The translations under genes and the position numbers were made by a program. 64,000 nucleotides of DNA from Ophiobolus disseminans. Lineage: Eukaryota > Ascomycota > Dothideomycetes > Pleosporales > Phaeosphaeriaceae. The notes under the pieces were generated by a model. That model searched no databases, was not told the DNA's origin, and saw nothing but the letters and a program-made list of their open reading frames with translations. Of this stretch, positions 46,304 through 58,262 are shown piece by piece. Within the stretch, counting starts at the first letter, position 1. The number at the start of each line of letters is the position of its first letter. The stretch covers positions 153,587 to 217,586 of the forward strand of contig MU006221.1 in NCBI GenBank assembly GCA_010093685.1, in the 5' to 3' direction.

Positions 46304-46597
46304 ATGTGCAAAGAAACCCACCTCCGCTTCCGCCCCTGCGCCCACACGCGCTTCCACCGCTGGGACTATTGCAGCGTCATCATCCCCTCGCACCGCCTGC
46401 CAGACACAGGCTACGCGTGCCGGCGCTACAAGCTGAAGTACAAAGACGAGCAGGATAACTCGAACTGTTTGGACTGTTTGCGCGGGCGGGCAATGACGAC
46501 GAGTAGTTTGGAGGAGATGTTGAAGGGGGATGGGGGAAAGGAGGGAAATAAGTGGTGGTGGGTGAGATTGTGGGGGGTGGTGAGGAGGAGGGGGTGA
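46304..46597 (+). CDS. Small Cys/His-rich protein (MC-start family)
   Basis: 97 aa, intronless. MCKETHLRFRPCAHTRFHRW is followed by a Cys at residue 23, YACRRYKLKY, and NCLDCLRGRA, giving six cysteines and several histidines in about 63 residues, then a Gly/Lys/Trp-rich tail. Pattern suggests a small zinc-binding fold. No signal peptide. Similar opening to the 44034 gene. The stop is 72 bp from the convergent RIX7 stop. Confidence 0.65.
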   Translation: MCKETHLRFRPCAHTRFHRWDYCSVIIPSHRLPDTGYACRRYKLKYKDEQDNSNCLDCLRGRAMTTSSLEEMLKGDGGKEGNKWWWVRLWGVVRRRG

Positions 46598-46669
46598 GTG
46601 GGGGCTGTCTATCTTCGCTTTAGTTTGGATTGCGATTCATGATATAGAGATCTTAGCGAATCCACCCCC

Positions 46670-48986
46670 CTACCAAAGCTTCGTTTCAAACCTCTCCCTC
46701 AACATCTCATACTTCTCCACATCGCCCACACTCGGCCTAATCGTCCTTACCGCCTCCAAAAAGTCAACCTCCTCCACAACATCAGACTTGCGCTTAAGCG
46801 CATGCTGCCCGGCTTTACGTAACAAGCTCTCCAAATCCGCACCAGAGAAATTCGCACACGTATCCGCCTCCGCCACGTGCGCCAACTCCTCCTGAATAAC
46901 GCCGCGCTGCCTGATCAAGCTGCGCAGAATATCGACGCGCTCTTTGGGCTTGGGCAACTCCACATACAAGAGCGTTTCCAGGCGTCCGGGGCGCAGCATG
47001 GCCTCGTCGATCATTTCGGGGCGGTTGGTGGCGGCGATGAGGAAGATGCCCTCGCGCATGGACAGGCCGTCGAGTTCGGTGAGGAGGGTGTTTACGACGC
47101 GCGCCGAGGCTTCGTGCAGTTCGGCGGAGCGTTTGGGGACGAGGGCGTCGAGTTCGTCGAAGAAGATGACGCAGGGGACCGAGGAGCGGGCGCGTTGGAA
47201 GACTTGGCGGAGGGCGCGTTCGGATTCGCCAACGTACTGGGTGGGTTAGTAAAGAATTCATAGTGGTGTGAAGGTAGACAGGCTGGTAGTTTAGGTGGGG
47301 GATGGGACTTACTTTGTTTAGTAGCTCGGGACCCTTGACGCTGATGAAGTTTGCTTTGGACTCTGCTGCAACGGCTTTGGCGAGTAGGGTCTTACCGCAG
47401 CCGGGTGGGCCCCATAGGAGGACACCGGTTGGGGCGGAGATACCGACCTTGGCGTAGCGTTCGGGGTTCTGGATAGGTTCGACGATGGCCATTTGGAGCT
47501 CGTCTCGGACGCCTTCGAGAGCACCCACGTCGCGCCAGGTGGTGTCCGGTACGGTGGCGAAGCCTTCGCGCTTGGATGAAGGAACGATTGCGGGTAATAC
47601 GGCTTCAAATGCTTGCATGGCAATCACTCTATGCTCAAAACCTGCGGGCCTTTCGGCGCCTTTGTTAAGAACTCGTCTTATCAGTCTCTCTGCTCGATCT
47701 ACCGCAGTGTTGGCTGGTGATGCAGTGGGTTGGCTGTCAACATCCATATCTTCTGACTCTGCATCTGCGGCTTGCTTTTCAAGCGCTAATCGGTAACGGT
47801 CCATTGACCATGTCCCTGCCTTACTGACAAGGTCTTTGAGATCAGCACCGACGAACCCTGCTGTCTTCTTGGCCAGTACGGGGAAGTCGATATCGTCTCC
47901 AAGGACAAGCTCACGAGTCAAAGCCCTCATGATGTGTTCTCGCATAGGTTCGTTAGGGACGCCCATGTTGATCTCAGTGTCGAATCGTCCTCCTCTTCGA
48001 AGAGCCGGATCGATACTATCTGGCCGGTTGGTAGCGGCTAGAACAATGACTGGTTTGCCATCGTTTCCTTCCATTTCCAAGCCATCCATCGAAACCAGCA
48101 ACTGCGCTACTATTCGTTTCTCCATTTGACTCTGTGCACTATCTCGTTTTGGTGCAATGACATCAATCTCATCGATGAAAATGAGACATGGTGCAACTTC
48201 TTTCGCCCTTTGGAAGTGTTCACGGATTTGCTTCTCTGATTCTCCAGACATACCAGAAACAACCGAGGGACCCAATATCTCCACGAATGGTACACCCAAC
48301 GTCGCGGCAAATGCCTTACAGATGGCCGTCTTGCCGCAGCCTGGAGGGCCATGAAGGAGTATGCCTCGCGGGATTGGTAGTTTTTGACTTGTATACTCTT
48401 CTGGGCTGAGAAGAGGAAGAACGAGATGTTCTTTGAGCTGATCGATAACGTTATCAACACCTCCAAGATCTCGTAAACTCATTCCTACTGGTGGCGCCAC
48501 GTCGATTGTGCTTTCAGCCGCTGCTATCTTCTTTTGCCTCTTGCTCTCCCTCTCCCCATCACCCCTCTTGCTATCTCTTTTCCTAGCTTTCTCACTCTTC
48601 TCACTCTTCTCCCCATTAACCGCCTCTTTCGTGGCCCACTGATTAACAATTTGCTTGTTCATCCAATCACCACTCCGATCCTTGGCATCTTTCCTCTCTT
48701 TTCCCCCATCGTCACCACCAAAGTCGCCCTCCAGGTCAGCCATCTCATCTGAATCGTCGCCCTCTTCATCCTCTCGAATAACGTCGATCACACGTTCGAT
48801 GCTGTCCTCAATTTGCTTCTTTGGCCGCCTCTTTAAGCTCGAATTACTACGCTGGATCCACTCATAGATGGTAGTGAGCCGGAGTTTGAGCGGTGACTCA
48901 TTCTTATCGTCCAGATATTTGCGTACTATCTGGTACACTTCTCGATCTAAGCCGGCTTGAAGCGTTGGGCGCGGGCGTGAGACCAT
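46670..48986 (-). CDS. RIX7: Ribosome biogenesis AAA ATPase Rix7 (NVL type)
   Basis: Exons 48986-47313 and 47236-46670, intron 76 bp (GTAAGT, branch CTAAC, CCCAG), 746 aa. Start MVSRPRPTLQAGLDREV chosen; seven extra upstream codons are unlikely. The N-terminal domain (DREVYQIVRKYL...RLTTIYEWIQRSNSSL) is typical of Rix7/NVL, followed by an acidic and Lys-rich linker. D1 has GPPGCGKT and LIFIDEID; D2 has GPPGCGKT and VIFFDELDAL, with sensor ATNRP in both. Rix7 remodels pre-60S particles in the nucleolus. Divergent from VPS20. Confidence 0.92.
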
Positions 48987-49275
48987 AGTAGCTGGGTATA
49001 GTCGCAAGATGTGAGTCAGTCGAATGCACTTGCGATAGTCGTCCGAAGATAGACAGGCACCAGTGACTCGAGATTATGCACGATTTCGGCAGAGTGACGG
49101 TGCGTGTGTGAAGGGAAACCAGTCCACAAAAAAGTTCGATGCATGCTTATCGATAAGGCTAGCGTCGGCGCGCCATCGGCTCGACCCGTGCATACGTCAA
49201 TGCAATCAAGGCAGCGCACGCGCAAGAGACCAAGTCTCTTGCGCATCACTCAGTGCTGATGGAGGCTGCAACAAT
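48987..49275. promoter_or_regulatory. Divergent promoter RIX7 / VPS20
   Basis: 289 bp separate the two start codons, so both promoters must lie here. No specific element recognised. Confidence 0.5.
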
Positions 49276-50016
49276 ATGGGCAACTCTAGCAGCTCGAACA
49301 GGATATCCGCCCAGGATAAGTCTGCGACACCTACTATCATACCAGAATGCAGGCACTGACTTCACAGGGCGATCCTGGACATGAAGAACCAGCGCGATAA
49401 GCTACGCCAGTACCAGAAGCGCATCACCGTCCTCACCGACCGCGAGAAGCAGATCGCCAAGGAGTGTCTTACCAAGGGACAGACGGATAAGGCGAAGCTG
49501 GCGCTGCGGAGGAAGAAGTACCAAGAGTCGCAGTTGTCCAAGATGGACGCGCAGCTGGCGCAACTGGAGCAGCTGACCGGCGATGTCGAGTTTGCCTTGG
49601 TACAGAAGGACGTGTTGTATGGCCTGCAGCAAGGTACCTCGGTGCTGAAGGAGATACACAGAGAGATGGGCGGCATAGAGAATGTAGAGAAGCTGCTGGC
49701 TGACAACGAGGAGGCCAGGGCATATCAAGAGGTAGATCCCTCTAGTCTCCTACTACTTGCATACATACTCACAGCATGTCAACAGGAAATCTCTGAGCTC
49801 CTCGCCAACAAGATGTCCAACCAAGACGAAGACGAAGTCGAAGACGAGCTTGAAGCTCTCGAAGCAGAAGTCAACGGCGTACCCGCCCTACCCAACGCAC
49901 CTGTCGCGCAACCACAGTTCACACCAGAAGAAAAGGCGCAGATCGCAAAGGACAGGGCAGCGAGACGTGCAAGGGAACGGGCTGCTGAGCAGGCGTCGCA
50001 GCCCATGCTGGCATAG
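49276..50016 (+). CDS. VPS20: ESCRT-III subunit Vps20 (CHMP6)
   Basis: Exons 49276-49319, 49368-49731 and 49786-50016, in phase, 212 aa. The MGNSSSSNRIS start carries the N-myristoylation Gly2 characteristic of Vps20, not of other Snf7-family members. The Snf7 helical core spans about 15-165 (AILDMKNQRDKL, LRRKKYQESQLSKMDAQL, EIHREMGG). The acidic EDEVEDELEALEAEV helix and a C-terminal MIM-like end follow. Vps20 bridges ESCRT-II to Snf7 on endosomes. Intron 1 falls after codon 14, intron 2 after QE. Confidence 0.92.
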
Positions 50017-50396
50017 ACAGTTCAGGCATAGAGTGCATTAGAGCGAGGCGTTTGGGTATTTACTTGACATGTAGGCGGCGCACTGCATGTTTGCTTAGAT
50101 TTACCTGTGCACGGAATGTTGTCATGTGTCTGAGACGAAGCTAATGGTTACATGTCCACGTGTTCACGGTGATGTGCCACCCTCTCATTGCGGATGTTTG
50201 CCTCGTTTCACCTTCTGGCGATCTGTAGAAGCACGTCATAGCACTTGCCTCTCATTTACCTCTCGCTCCTCCCTTCACCTGCATTCCTGCCATCACCTTC
50301 CCCAGATCAGATCGTACCTGACATCCCCAACCCTGCCTGCAGATCCTCCTCCAAGCTCAAAGCTACCCCGCCCCCACCATCCACCAAACACCCACC
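50017..50396. other. Intergenic
   Basis: 380 bp; 3' region of VPS20 and promoter of the PITH gene. Nothing else seen. Confidence 0.5.
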
Positions 50397-51068
50397 ATGT
50401 CGCACGACCACCACTGCCACGACGAGCACCACGACCACGACCACGACCACGACCACGGCGATGCCCACGACCACACCGACGACATCACCCCCGCGCTGCA
50501 AAACCTCCTCTACGAACAAATCGACTTTTCCAAACTCGTCACCCTCAACGAAGATGGCTCCAACTCCGGGCGCGCAATCTGCCAAAAGACATGGGCTCAA
50601 CGCCTCGACGCGGATCCAGAACTAAAGTCCAGCGCAGACGAACAACTCCTCATGATCGTGCCCTTCACCGGCCAAGTGCGCCTGCACTCCATCCTACTTC
50701 GCACAAGCGCATCCCCCTCGTCCCCCAAAATGCTAAAAGTCTTCATCAACGCCGACGCGCTCGACTTCGATACCGCGTCCGAAAGCACACCCACGCAGAC
50801 GCTCGAAGTGAGCCAGACGTCCGAGGTGCAGGAGATACCCGTGCGGCGCGCGCATTTCAACACGACGCGTAGTCTGGCGCTTTTTTTTGAGGATAATTGG
50901 AGTAATGGCGAGGAGGAGGAGACGGTGCTGAGTTATTTGGCGTTCAAGGGCGATTTTATGAGGTTGAATAAGGAGCCCGTGAGTGTGTTGTATGAGGCGG
51001 CTGCGCAGGTGGGGGATCATAAGGTTTTGCAGGGGATTGGGGAGGGGGTGGGGAGGAGTGTGCAGTAG
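50397..51068 (+). CDS. PITH-domain protein (PITHD1-like)
   Basis: Intronless, 223 aa. A His/Asp-rich N-terminus (MSHDHHCHDEHHDHDHDHDH) is followed by the PITH domain: LYEQIDFSKLVTLNE, LLMIVPFTGQVRLHSILL, KMLKVFINADALDFD, and EVQEIPVRRAHFNTTRSLAL with the closing YLAFKGDF. PITH is the domain found at the C-terminus of thioredoxin-like TXNL1, where it binds the proteasome; here it stands alone as in PITHD1. The His run may bind metal. The C-terminal part has less C-ending codon bias than the start. Confidence 0.9.
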   Translation: MSHDHHCHDEHHDHDHDHDHGDAHDHTDDITPALQNLLYEQIDFSKLVTLNEDGSNSGRAICQKTWAQRLDADPELKSSADEQLLMIVPFTGQVRLHSILLRTSASPSSPKMLKVFINADALDFDTASESTPTQTLEVSQTSEVQEIPVRRAHFNTTRSLALFFEDNWSNGEEEETVLSYLAFKGDFMRLNKEPVSVLYEAAAQVGDHKVLQGIGEGVGRSVQ

Positions 51069-51411
51069 GAGTGTTGGGCTTCTGAAAGATCAGGGCTGTG
51101 TGTGTGGGCTTGGGATCACAATGCGAGGAGAAGGTATGCATGGATGGCGTTGTATCAGCGGCATGTATTTCCGCTGCAGTTCTGTCGCTCTCAAATGGGG
51201 TATATGCAAACATTACATCGTCTGCAAGGTCAGCATATGCGCTATACAAAAGTAACCCGATAAACATACTCTCTGCCATTCTGCAACCGCGCGTGGGTAT
51301 CGCATCCCTGTGTCCTCTCCTCATCGCCGTATCCAACATCGCACCCCTTCCCTCTCACCACAACCATGCTTTCATTCATTATCCCTCAAACCCAATCCCA
51401 TCCCCCCTCAT

Positions 51412-51765
51412 TCAAACATGTCTCGTCCCCCCCAACACCTCGCCGTTCACCTTCCTCCAATCAATACTCCGATCCAACTCTTCATCCAAGCGCCCCACAA
51501 CAGCAACACTATCCCCCCGCACGATATAGAGTCCTAGAGGTACTTCCTCGCTCGCCTGCTCTTCTTCGCGCGGCCGGATGATTCGCTCCGTTGCGTCTTG
51601 CAGCACCAGGTTCATGGACCCGTCGCAGCTGAATAAAGTGCCGATCATGGTGCGCCCGTCAAGGGTTAGGACGGTTACGCGCTCTGGGGGTGGGTTAGTG
51701 TGAGGGGGAATATGGGGGTAGGAGGGGAGGGAGACGGACTGTTTAGGTAGGTGTTTAGGGACATG
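51412..51765 (-). CDS. LSM8: U6 snRNA-associated Sm-like protein LSm8
   Basis: Exon 1 is 25 bp (51765-51741: MSLNTYLN), intron 57 bp (GTCCGT to CCCAG), exon 2 51683-51412; 98 aa. The junction restores NKRVTVLTLDGRTMIG. Sm1 motif VTVLTLDGRTMIGTLFSCDG with MNLVLQDATER, and Sm2 LGLYIVRGDSVAVVG, both complete. LSm8 makes the nuclear LSm2-8 ring distinct from the cytosolic LSm1-7 ring and binds the U6 3' end. The tiny first exon means a plain ORF scan gives a wrong N-terminus. Confidence 0.93.
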   Translation of the reverse strand, partial: HVPKHLPKQSVSLPSYPHIPPHTNPPPERVTVLTLDGRTMIGTLFSCDGSMNLVLQDATERIIRPREEEQASEEVPLGLYIVRGDSVAVVGRLDEELDRSIDWRKVNGEVLGGTRHV

Positions 51766-52548
51766 GCGTGTATGTGTTTTGGTGTAGTGGTGGGTTGCGT
51801 GGGGTGTGGCGCTTTGGAGACTGATATTGAGCCGCGGGGATATGTGGGCGAGAGTATGGTCTGGAGGATTGTGTGTGTGTGAATTGTGTGAGTTCAAGAT
51901 TTGTAAGGTCGAGTCGCGATGTTCTGGAGTTGAGCTTCAACTTTCGGCGGGGCCTGTGCGGCCGGCCAATCAGAGCGTGGGAGCTCCGCGCTTTGGGGCG
52001 GCGGTTCAGCTTCCGTCCACTCCACCCCCACGCTATTCCATCTCATTCTCATCGAAATGTCTGGGCATGTCTGTGGCCATCCCCTCGCAACGCGCACTTC
52101 TGTTCTGCCGTCTTCTCGTCGCTTCTCGTCCGCCGCGCGCATGAGAGAAGGAGCAAAATGCGAGCTGTCGTCGCATGAAGCTGCGTGTTGTGGCGGGCCA
52201 AGTGCCCAACCATTCGCTCGTCGATTCTCGCAACCCTTGTCACCCTCGCTTTTTTACTCACAATCTGCAGCGCAGTGCGACGGTGGACAAGCAAATGCAG
52301 GAGCGTGCAGCGTCTCGTACGTCACGGTTGCGGAAAGCGCGCAGACTGATATACTTTGCACGCGGCATGTCTGACAACACGCCTCATTAATACCTTCCTC
52401 ACTGCACTTTGTCTGATCCACCTCAAGATCGCTTCAAGTCCCGTCTTGTCCCCCATCATAGCTTGTTGTCTATCCAACACACAAAACTCCTTCCAAACTC
52501 TGCTCACTTCGAAGGAGTCACGATTAGCGCATCCGTGTCAATCGAAAC
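51766..52548. other. Intergenic
   Basis: Shared upstream region of LSM8 and the DUF6604-type gene, about 780 bp. No coding or repeat supported. Confidence 0.5.
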
Positions 52549-55205
52549 ATGGGCAGGTACGCGTGGATCAAGTCGCAGACCAACATCGCCATCTCGTGGC
52601 TCGTGGAAACCGCGCGTGCGAACGGTGGTTACGTACGCCTTGCTCATGATCCCAATGTCCAGCATAGCTCAACCGTCGTTCGGGATGTTCCCAAACAAAG
52701 TCGACTGAAAAGCAAAGCGAGCAAGAATGCGAAGAACGCCGAGGACGCAGCCTCTCAACTCGCTCCAGACGATGAAACTGGGACGTCTTACAAAGTGTCA
52801 ATGGAAGAGCTACTCCGCCTAGCGGCTTTCTTGAAAGACCTTGGAGAGACATTCATCATGCCCAAGCGCACGTGGCGGGGCTTCAAAGAAGCATCTCAAG
52901 GGTCGTCAACAGTACGCCGACAAGTTTGCGGTCGAACAACAAAACCACGAAGCGAATGCTACTCACGTATATCTCATCGACGTCCTTCGCCGAATACTCT
53001 TTTCTCTTCAAGGCTGTATCGTTGTGCAGGGTGTCGCAGCTAATATTGCGGATGTGGATTGATCGCACGACACAGAAGTTCTCAGCAATCTCTTCCTACA
53101 TCTCAACACGGACACAACTGAAAGCGACACTAAGGTTGAAGAAGGACATGACATGCATGAGAACATAGCTGCGATACCAAGTCCCTCGCCTGAGAGTGTT
53201 CCGGTTGCTCGCTACGAACCCAACATCGCCAAGATGGCTGAGGACCAGTTGGTGTTACAATGTTTCCTAAACGACATCGACGAAGTCCGCAATTATATCA
53301 CAGACCTATGGAAACGCCTTTTTGAGAAAGCCAGCGATGCGCCTAGTCTGCAGTCAGCTGCATTCATCACTCAGATGGCATTTGAGCATATCCTCATGCT
53401 AGAGGAGCCAGTTCGGGAAAGAATTGGAGACGATTCTGGTTTGATCGGTCGGTTGTTGCAATTTAACCCGGAATGGAAGCATACCTTCAGAACCATTGAT
53501 GGTATCATGAATGCCCGGCTACCATATCCGATATCTGTGAGCGTTACGACAGAGCAATACGGATCGGACAACGATACAATTATCCCGGACGATATTGCCC
53601 GCGATGCTTTCTTCGTTCAACATGCCACGGACCACGTCATAGAGTCGGTAAGTTGACCCTTCTTCACTCATTCCCGAAACGTTCCTGCAGGAAACCCAGA
53701 TGAGATCGACAATGAGAATGGTGGAAGACTGGGTGCTGTGCATCACGCAGATTTCTCCCAATGATATGATCATGTTGCTAACGCTCGACAGCAGTGCCGA
53801 TGGATGCATCCGTGTCATCAGCTGTTTACGGGTGGGGAATATGTGCAGAACTACACCAAAGACCTCATGGATGGCAGCATGGATAGTATATCCAGCCTCA
53901 TCGCTCGCGCAGCATTTTTAGACGACAATCCAGTGGTCACCAGCGTCATTGCTGCAGATGTTCTCCAGAACATATTGTGGGAAAACCGGAATCAGATCGA
54001 CAAGCCCCTGTTAGAGTTGCATCAACTCACGAACGAGATATCGAAAAGCCTTGGCAACCTTCAAGGATATCAGGATGTTTCGGAACCTGCAAAATCGCGT
54101 ATGAGAAAGCTCACAACGATTGTGACGTACATCCAATGTAACCCGGTCCAGGTGGAACATTATTGACAACTTCGAAGTATTACACTACGACATCACGCCG
54201 GCGCACTCTCCGGGGTTCACCGCGATATATGGAGGGGGATGGAATTATCGGTCGCTGACAAGGCACGAGTGTGTAAAATGTGCGAAACTCTTCCCGACGA
54301 TGCCGGCAACATCGACGCACGCAAAGAGTATGCAGCGAGCTTTATCGTGCCGTCTGATGATTTGAGTCTCCTTTGACGGTCAAATCCTATGAAATGTGGG
54401 AAGCTCTTATTCAGTGCACTCGTCATACGTATAAGAGATACGGATGCGTGCTGCAAGCTACGATTCCGAGCTCCAGCCCATGTGCCATCTATACAATGCC
54501 CTTCGTCAGTTTGGATATTTGAACCATACATGGAAGGTACTCGACGACCTCATCGACATGCATATGCCCGAAATTTTCGGCCTCGAGCGACCCAAGACCG
54601 ATGCAGGTGTCATTCTCAACCGCGCGATACTTAGTCTCGGCCTCCAGCCAGCATATTTGCAACGGCGGACTAGGAGAGCTGCTATCATGCCCAGACAAAG
54701 AAAGAGAGATGACCGTCAGGGCGATCTACTGATGCCGCACATCATGTTGCTCGTTGCGGGCGATACTTACGACGTAACCTCGCCACGCCGGGCACTGCAG
54801 CAGATCGAAAAACACATGGCTGCTCACGCAGCACGCGATCCCACATCAACTAAGCGGACCAGCCAGGACAAGATCGTCAAGAACTTCACCGAGGAGCTTG
54901 GCCCCATCGCATACCTTAAAGAAGTAGAGAAACACATGCAGCATCTCGATCGCTATCTTGAAACGGATTACGTCGAGCTCTCGCACATCGCACAGACGCT
55001 ATTCAAGAAGATGAATTCTGATGTGCTACAAGCGAGCTACGAAATTTTGGGAATTGATGAGGGCAAGCAGTGTAGCAAATGGCATATGGTCATCATGTTG
55101 ATGGGATTAAGGGAGGGTGTGCTTGCGGCTCCTAGACTTGCGACTCAGGCAGCTGCAGTTCTAGAGGAGTATATTCTGGCGGGTGCGAACGACATTCCGA
55201 CTTAG
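52549..55205 (+). pseudogene. DUF6604-domain protein, probably degenerate
   Basis: N-terminus MGRYAWIKSQTNIAISWLVE matches the start of the fungal DUF6604 domain. Later pieces in order: QQYADKFAVEQQ and NATHVYLIDVLRRIL; DQLVLQCFLNDIDEVRNYI; an intron at 53650-53692 (GTAAGT); an intron at 53730-53792 (GTGCTG, branch GCTAAC, GACAG) giving MVEDWQCRWMHPCHQLF; and a C-terminal exon from about 54440 (HLYNALRQFG, DLIDMHMPEIFG) to 55205. Problems: a one-base shift near 52888 (extra A in an AAA run); an in-frame TGA at 53060 unless a weak 45-bp intron removes it; and 54150-54440 cannot be read in one frame. Either decayed or affected by assembly errors. Function unknown. Confidence 0.6.
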
Positions 55206-56258
55206 GTAGGGAAGGGACTCAATCCTCGGTCACGTCAAGGCCATTGTCAATTCGCTTCGTTTCATTGTTGTGGGTTATTTTGGTTGGGGAGCTTGGAAAA
55301 AAGAGCTGTTTGTTACAACGATAATGAAGTGGCAGACGGCAAACACGCATTCTTCGTTCATAGTGATGCGCGCAAGAAAAGGAATGGGAAAGGATATTCG
55401 GCTACGTCACAAAAGATATTCAGCTGCCTTTCCTAGCGTGACGCTAGCTCAAGAAGGTGTGAGGGTCAGTTTGACGCTCAGAACTGCACCTAGCCAAATA
55501 TCTTTTTGCCCTAGTCGAATATTGTTAGCCAAAAGGTCTCCACCGTAGGGCGAAAGCTGACATGCGATTTACGCCAACGTAGTACGAAGTAATGCAGCCA
55601 AGGTGAATATAGCCACGCTGACTCATCAGAAGGAAGCTGTGGGCCGCCTCGCCTGCCACATGGGGCGTCAGGCACTAGTACTACATGCACCGCCCTTCCC
55701 TACGGCGCCCTTCTCAGCAACTTCGTCTTCGGCACTTTTGAGTTTCTCCAAGATTCCTCGCAGTTCCTTACTTGTTGAGTCAAACATAACTAAACCAGTC
55801 ACACACGAAGAGTCAATCGCTAAGGCGACATGTTACTTTCGCAACCAACAACACTTATATAACTGTTTCCGTCGCTCGAGCACAATTTCTTGGAAACCTC
55901 TGTCCAGCTTTTGGTGCAGTGATAAGAAGTCCAGGTATGTACCATGGTTGGGACCTCCGGTGCCCTAATGGAATTTCCCCTCTTTTCTTCCCTTTTCTTC
56001 TTTCTTTCTTTCTTTCCTTCCTCAAGATCATGCTAGACCTATGAATACAAGCTGCCGTGGCTGTAGTTCTACTTCTTTGCTTCGTCATCCTCAGTATGGC
56101 ACTGGAAGCTAATCCGTTTTCAACACAAGGCTTTATCACACACGCAACAAACACACCTTTTCCGCTGTCATATTCATTGTTACCATTATCGACATTGCAG
56201 TCACTCTGATTTCGATAAAAGGACACGTGTCGTTCACCATCGAACATCAATCACAACA
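55206..56258. other. Intergenic with pyrimidine tract
   Basis: About 1 kb. A TTTC-rich pyrimidine tract lies at about 55981-56021. No gene supported. Confidence 0.5.
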
Positions 56259-58262
56259 ATGGCATCAGCTACCACTATCTCAAGCATGACTCACGTAGCC
56301 ACATCGTCGGGAGTTCCCCAAACAGCTTCAGAGTGGGCAAACAAGCTACAGCAGCAGTTGCAGCTTGTTGCGACTTATGGAAAAGAAGAGCACGCGCACC
56401 AAGCGCTGATGATTGATGAGATCATCCTCGATGCACCGCGTCGCCGTGCTGCCAACGAAGCTGCTGCAGACCTTGCGCAACAAATCGCTACCGCCATGTA
56501 TCCTCATCTCGACCGCGGTACACTTGGACCTATCATCAAGTACGAGGAAGATCTTGTGAGGCTGCGCCGGCTGGTAGCTTCACAACGCAGGCGCATCGTC
56601 GAGGAAAATACCAAACGCAGGGAGCTCATAAGCTGGGCGCCGAGGATCATCAAGCAGGGCGCTTGGGACCCGATTTCTGACCCGGTATCTCTCGATGGCG
56701 CACCTAGTCTTCCGATGCCGGTCGAATTCGCCGAGCCTGAATCACTTGCTCCCTTCCTTCAGCATCTAGCAGTTAACGGCAAAGTACCCAACGTCTCAAC
56801 GATCGACAATGGAACAACCGTTTCGATCACTGAACCTTATTATCAGACGCCCGCCATCGAGTTTGAGCGTGGCGTCGAGTACTCCGACGGACGCATGGAT
56901 CTTTGCAAGATGGTGTTGGGCCCAAGGAATATCGCGGCGCTCATGGACAGCTTGAAGACTAACCAATCTGTCACACACTTCCTGCTGGGTAAGTTTTCGT
57001 GCATCTCCCTTGATAGTAGTCCCTGCAGATATACACCTTGCTAACAACGCGTCTGACACAGGTAACAACATCATCGGCCCTTCTGGTGCAAAGTGCATCG
57101 CCGACTTCCTCAAAGAATTCCGGAATCGCATGGACACTTGGTACCTTGCCGGTAATTGCATCGACGGGCCTAGCCTCCGACTCCTTGTCGATGAGTGGGT
57201 AAACAGCACCTCCGTCACGAACATCTGGCTCAAGCGCAATCCACTCGGACCTGCTGCTGCAGGAGATATCTTCCAACTAGTTACGCAGACCGATAATTTG
57301 CGCACACTGGACCTGGACCAGACTGAGCTCGGAGATGCCGGTGTGACTGAGTTATTCAACAAGCTTGCAGTGCATGATAGGCCTATCGCGCTTCGCCACA
57401 TCTATCTCAATGCCGTCGGTGTTGGGGAGAAAGCTGCAGGAGCTATTGCAAAGTACCTCGCATCACCTCTTTGTGAGCTGGCTGCATTATATGCATCGAA
57501 CAATCCGCTCGGCGACGCTGGCGTGGCTGCTCTCGCGCATGGATTGAAAGTCAATACTTCGCTCACTCGATTGACATTGGCTTCTGTTGGTGTGAATGAT
57601 GCTGGCATCATAGCTCTCTGCAATGCGCTCGAGAAGCATCCTAGCCTCGTTACTCTGGATATCGGCCAGAGCTATTCCACGGAAGATCTCGAAGCCAGGT
57701 ACGCCAATTCCACCACAGCTTCATCACCATGTTTGCTAACCAATGATCTTTTAGGTACAACTGGGTTACTGACCACTCCGCTTCCTCTTTGCACAGCTTC
57801 GTCGCATCATCGCAGAAGCTTGCGTATCTCAACCTCAGCCAGTGTGCCATGACCAATATCGGTCTCTCCACCTTGCTCGAAGCCGTCTCAAACTCTCCCA
57901 CGCTTCTCTTCTATCGCGCGATCAAAATCTGGCCACAAGGCCGCGACCCAGTAGCCATCCATGCTGGACAGCAGCACGCCAAGCTCGCAGAACAGGCCCA
58001 TGCCAATGTGCTGAAGAACATACAGCGTACCTATGGCGACAACTTCACGCACGAGAAGTTCCTCACCGAACACAAGCGCTGGCTGGTCAACGACAAGACG
58101 GACGTGCGCAAAATCGATTCGGTGTACAGGAATCGCGATGCTGGGCTTGCTCGGCGCGGGTTGAAGACACTGGATAAGTGGTGGGACGAGAACAATCAGC
58201 AGACGCTGAAGGAAGCTATGGGTGCGGTTGGACCGGTGTGTACTATGAGGAAAAATAAATGA
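56259..58262 (+). CDS. Leucine-rich-repeat protein (RI-type repeats)
   Basis: Exons 56259-56988, 57062-57698 and 57755-58262, in phase, 624 aa. The N-terminal 160 residues are helical (DLAQQIATAMYPHLDRG, VRLRRLVASQRRRIVEEN). From about 215 come ribonuclease-inhibitor-type LRRs: NNIIGPSGAKCIADFL, LRTLDLDQTELGDAGVTEL, LAALYASNNPLGDAGVAAL, LTRLTLASVGVNDAGIIAL, LVTLDIGQSYS. The C-terminal 130 residues are charged and helical. Both introns have consensus sites (the second with GCTAAC). No signal peptide; likely a cytosolic scaffold. Function unknown. Confidence 0.82.
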
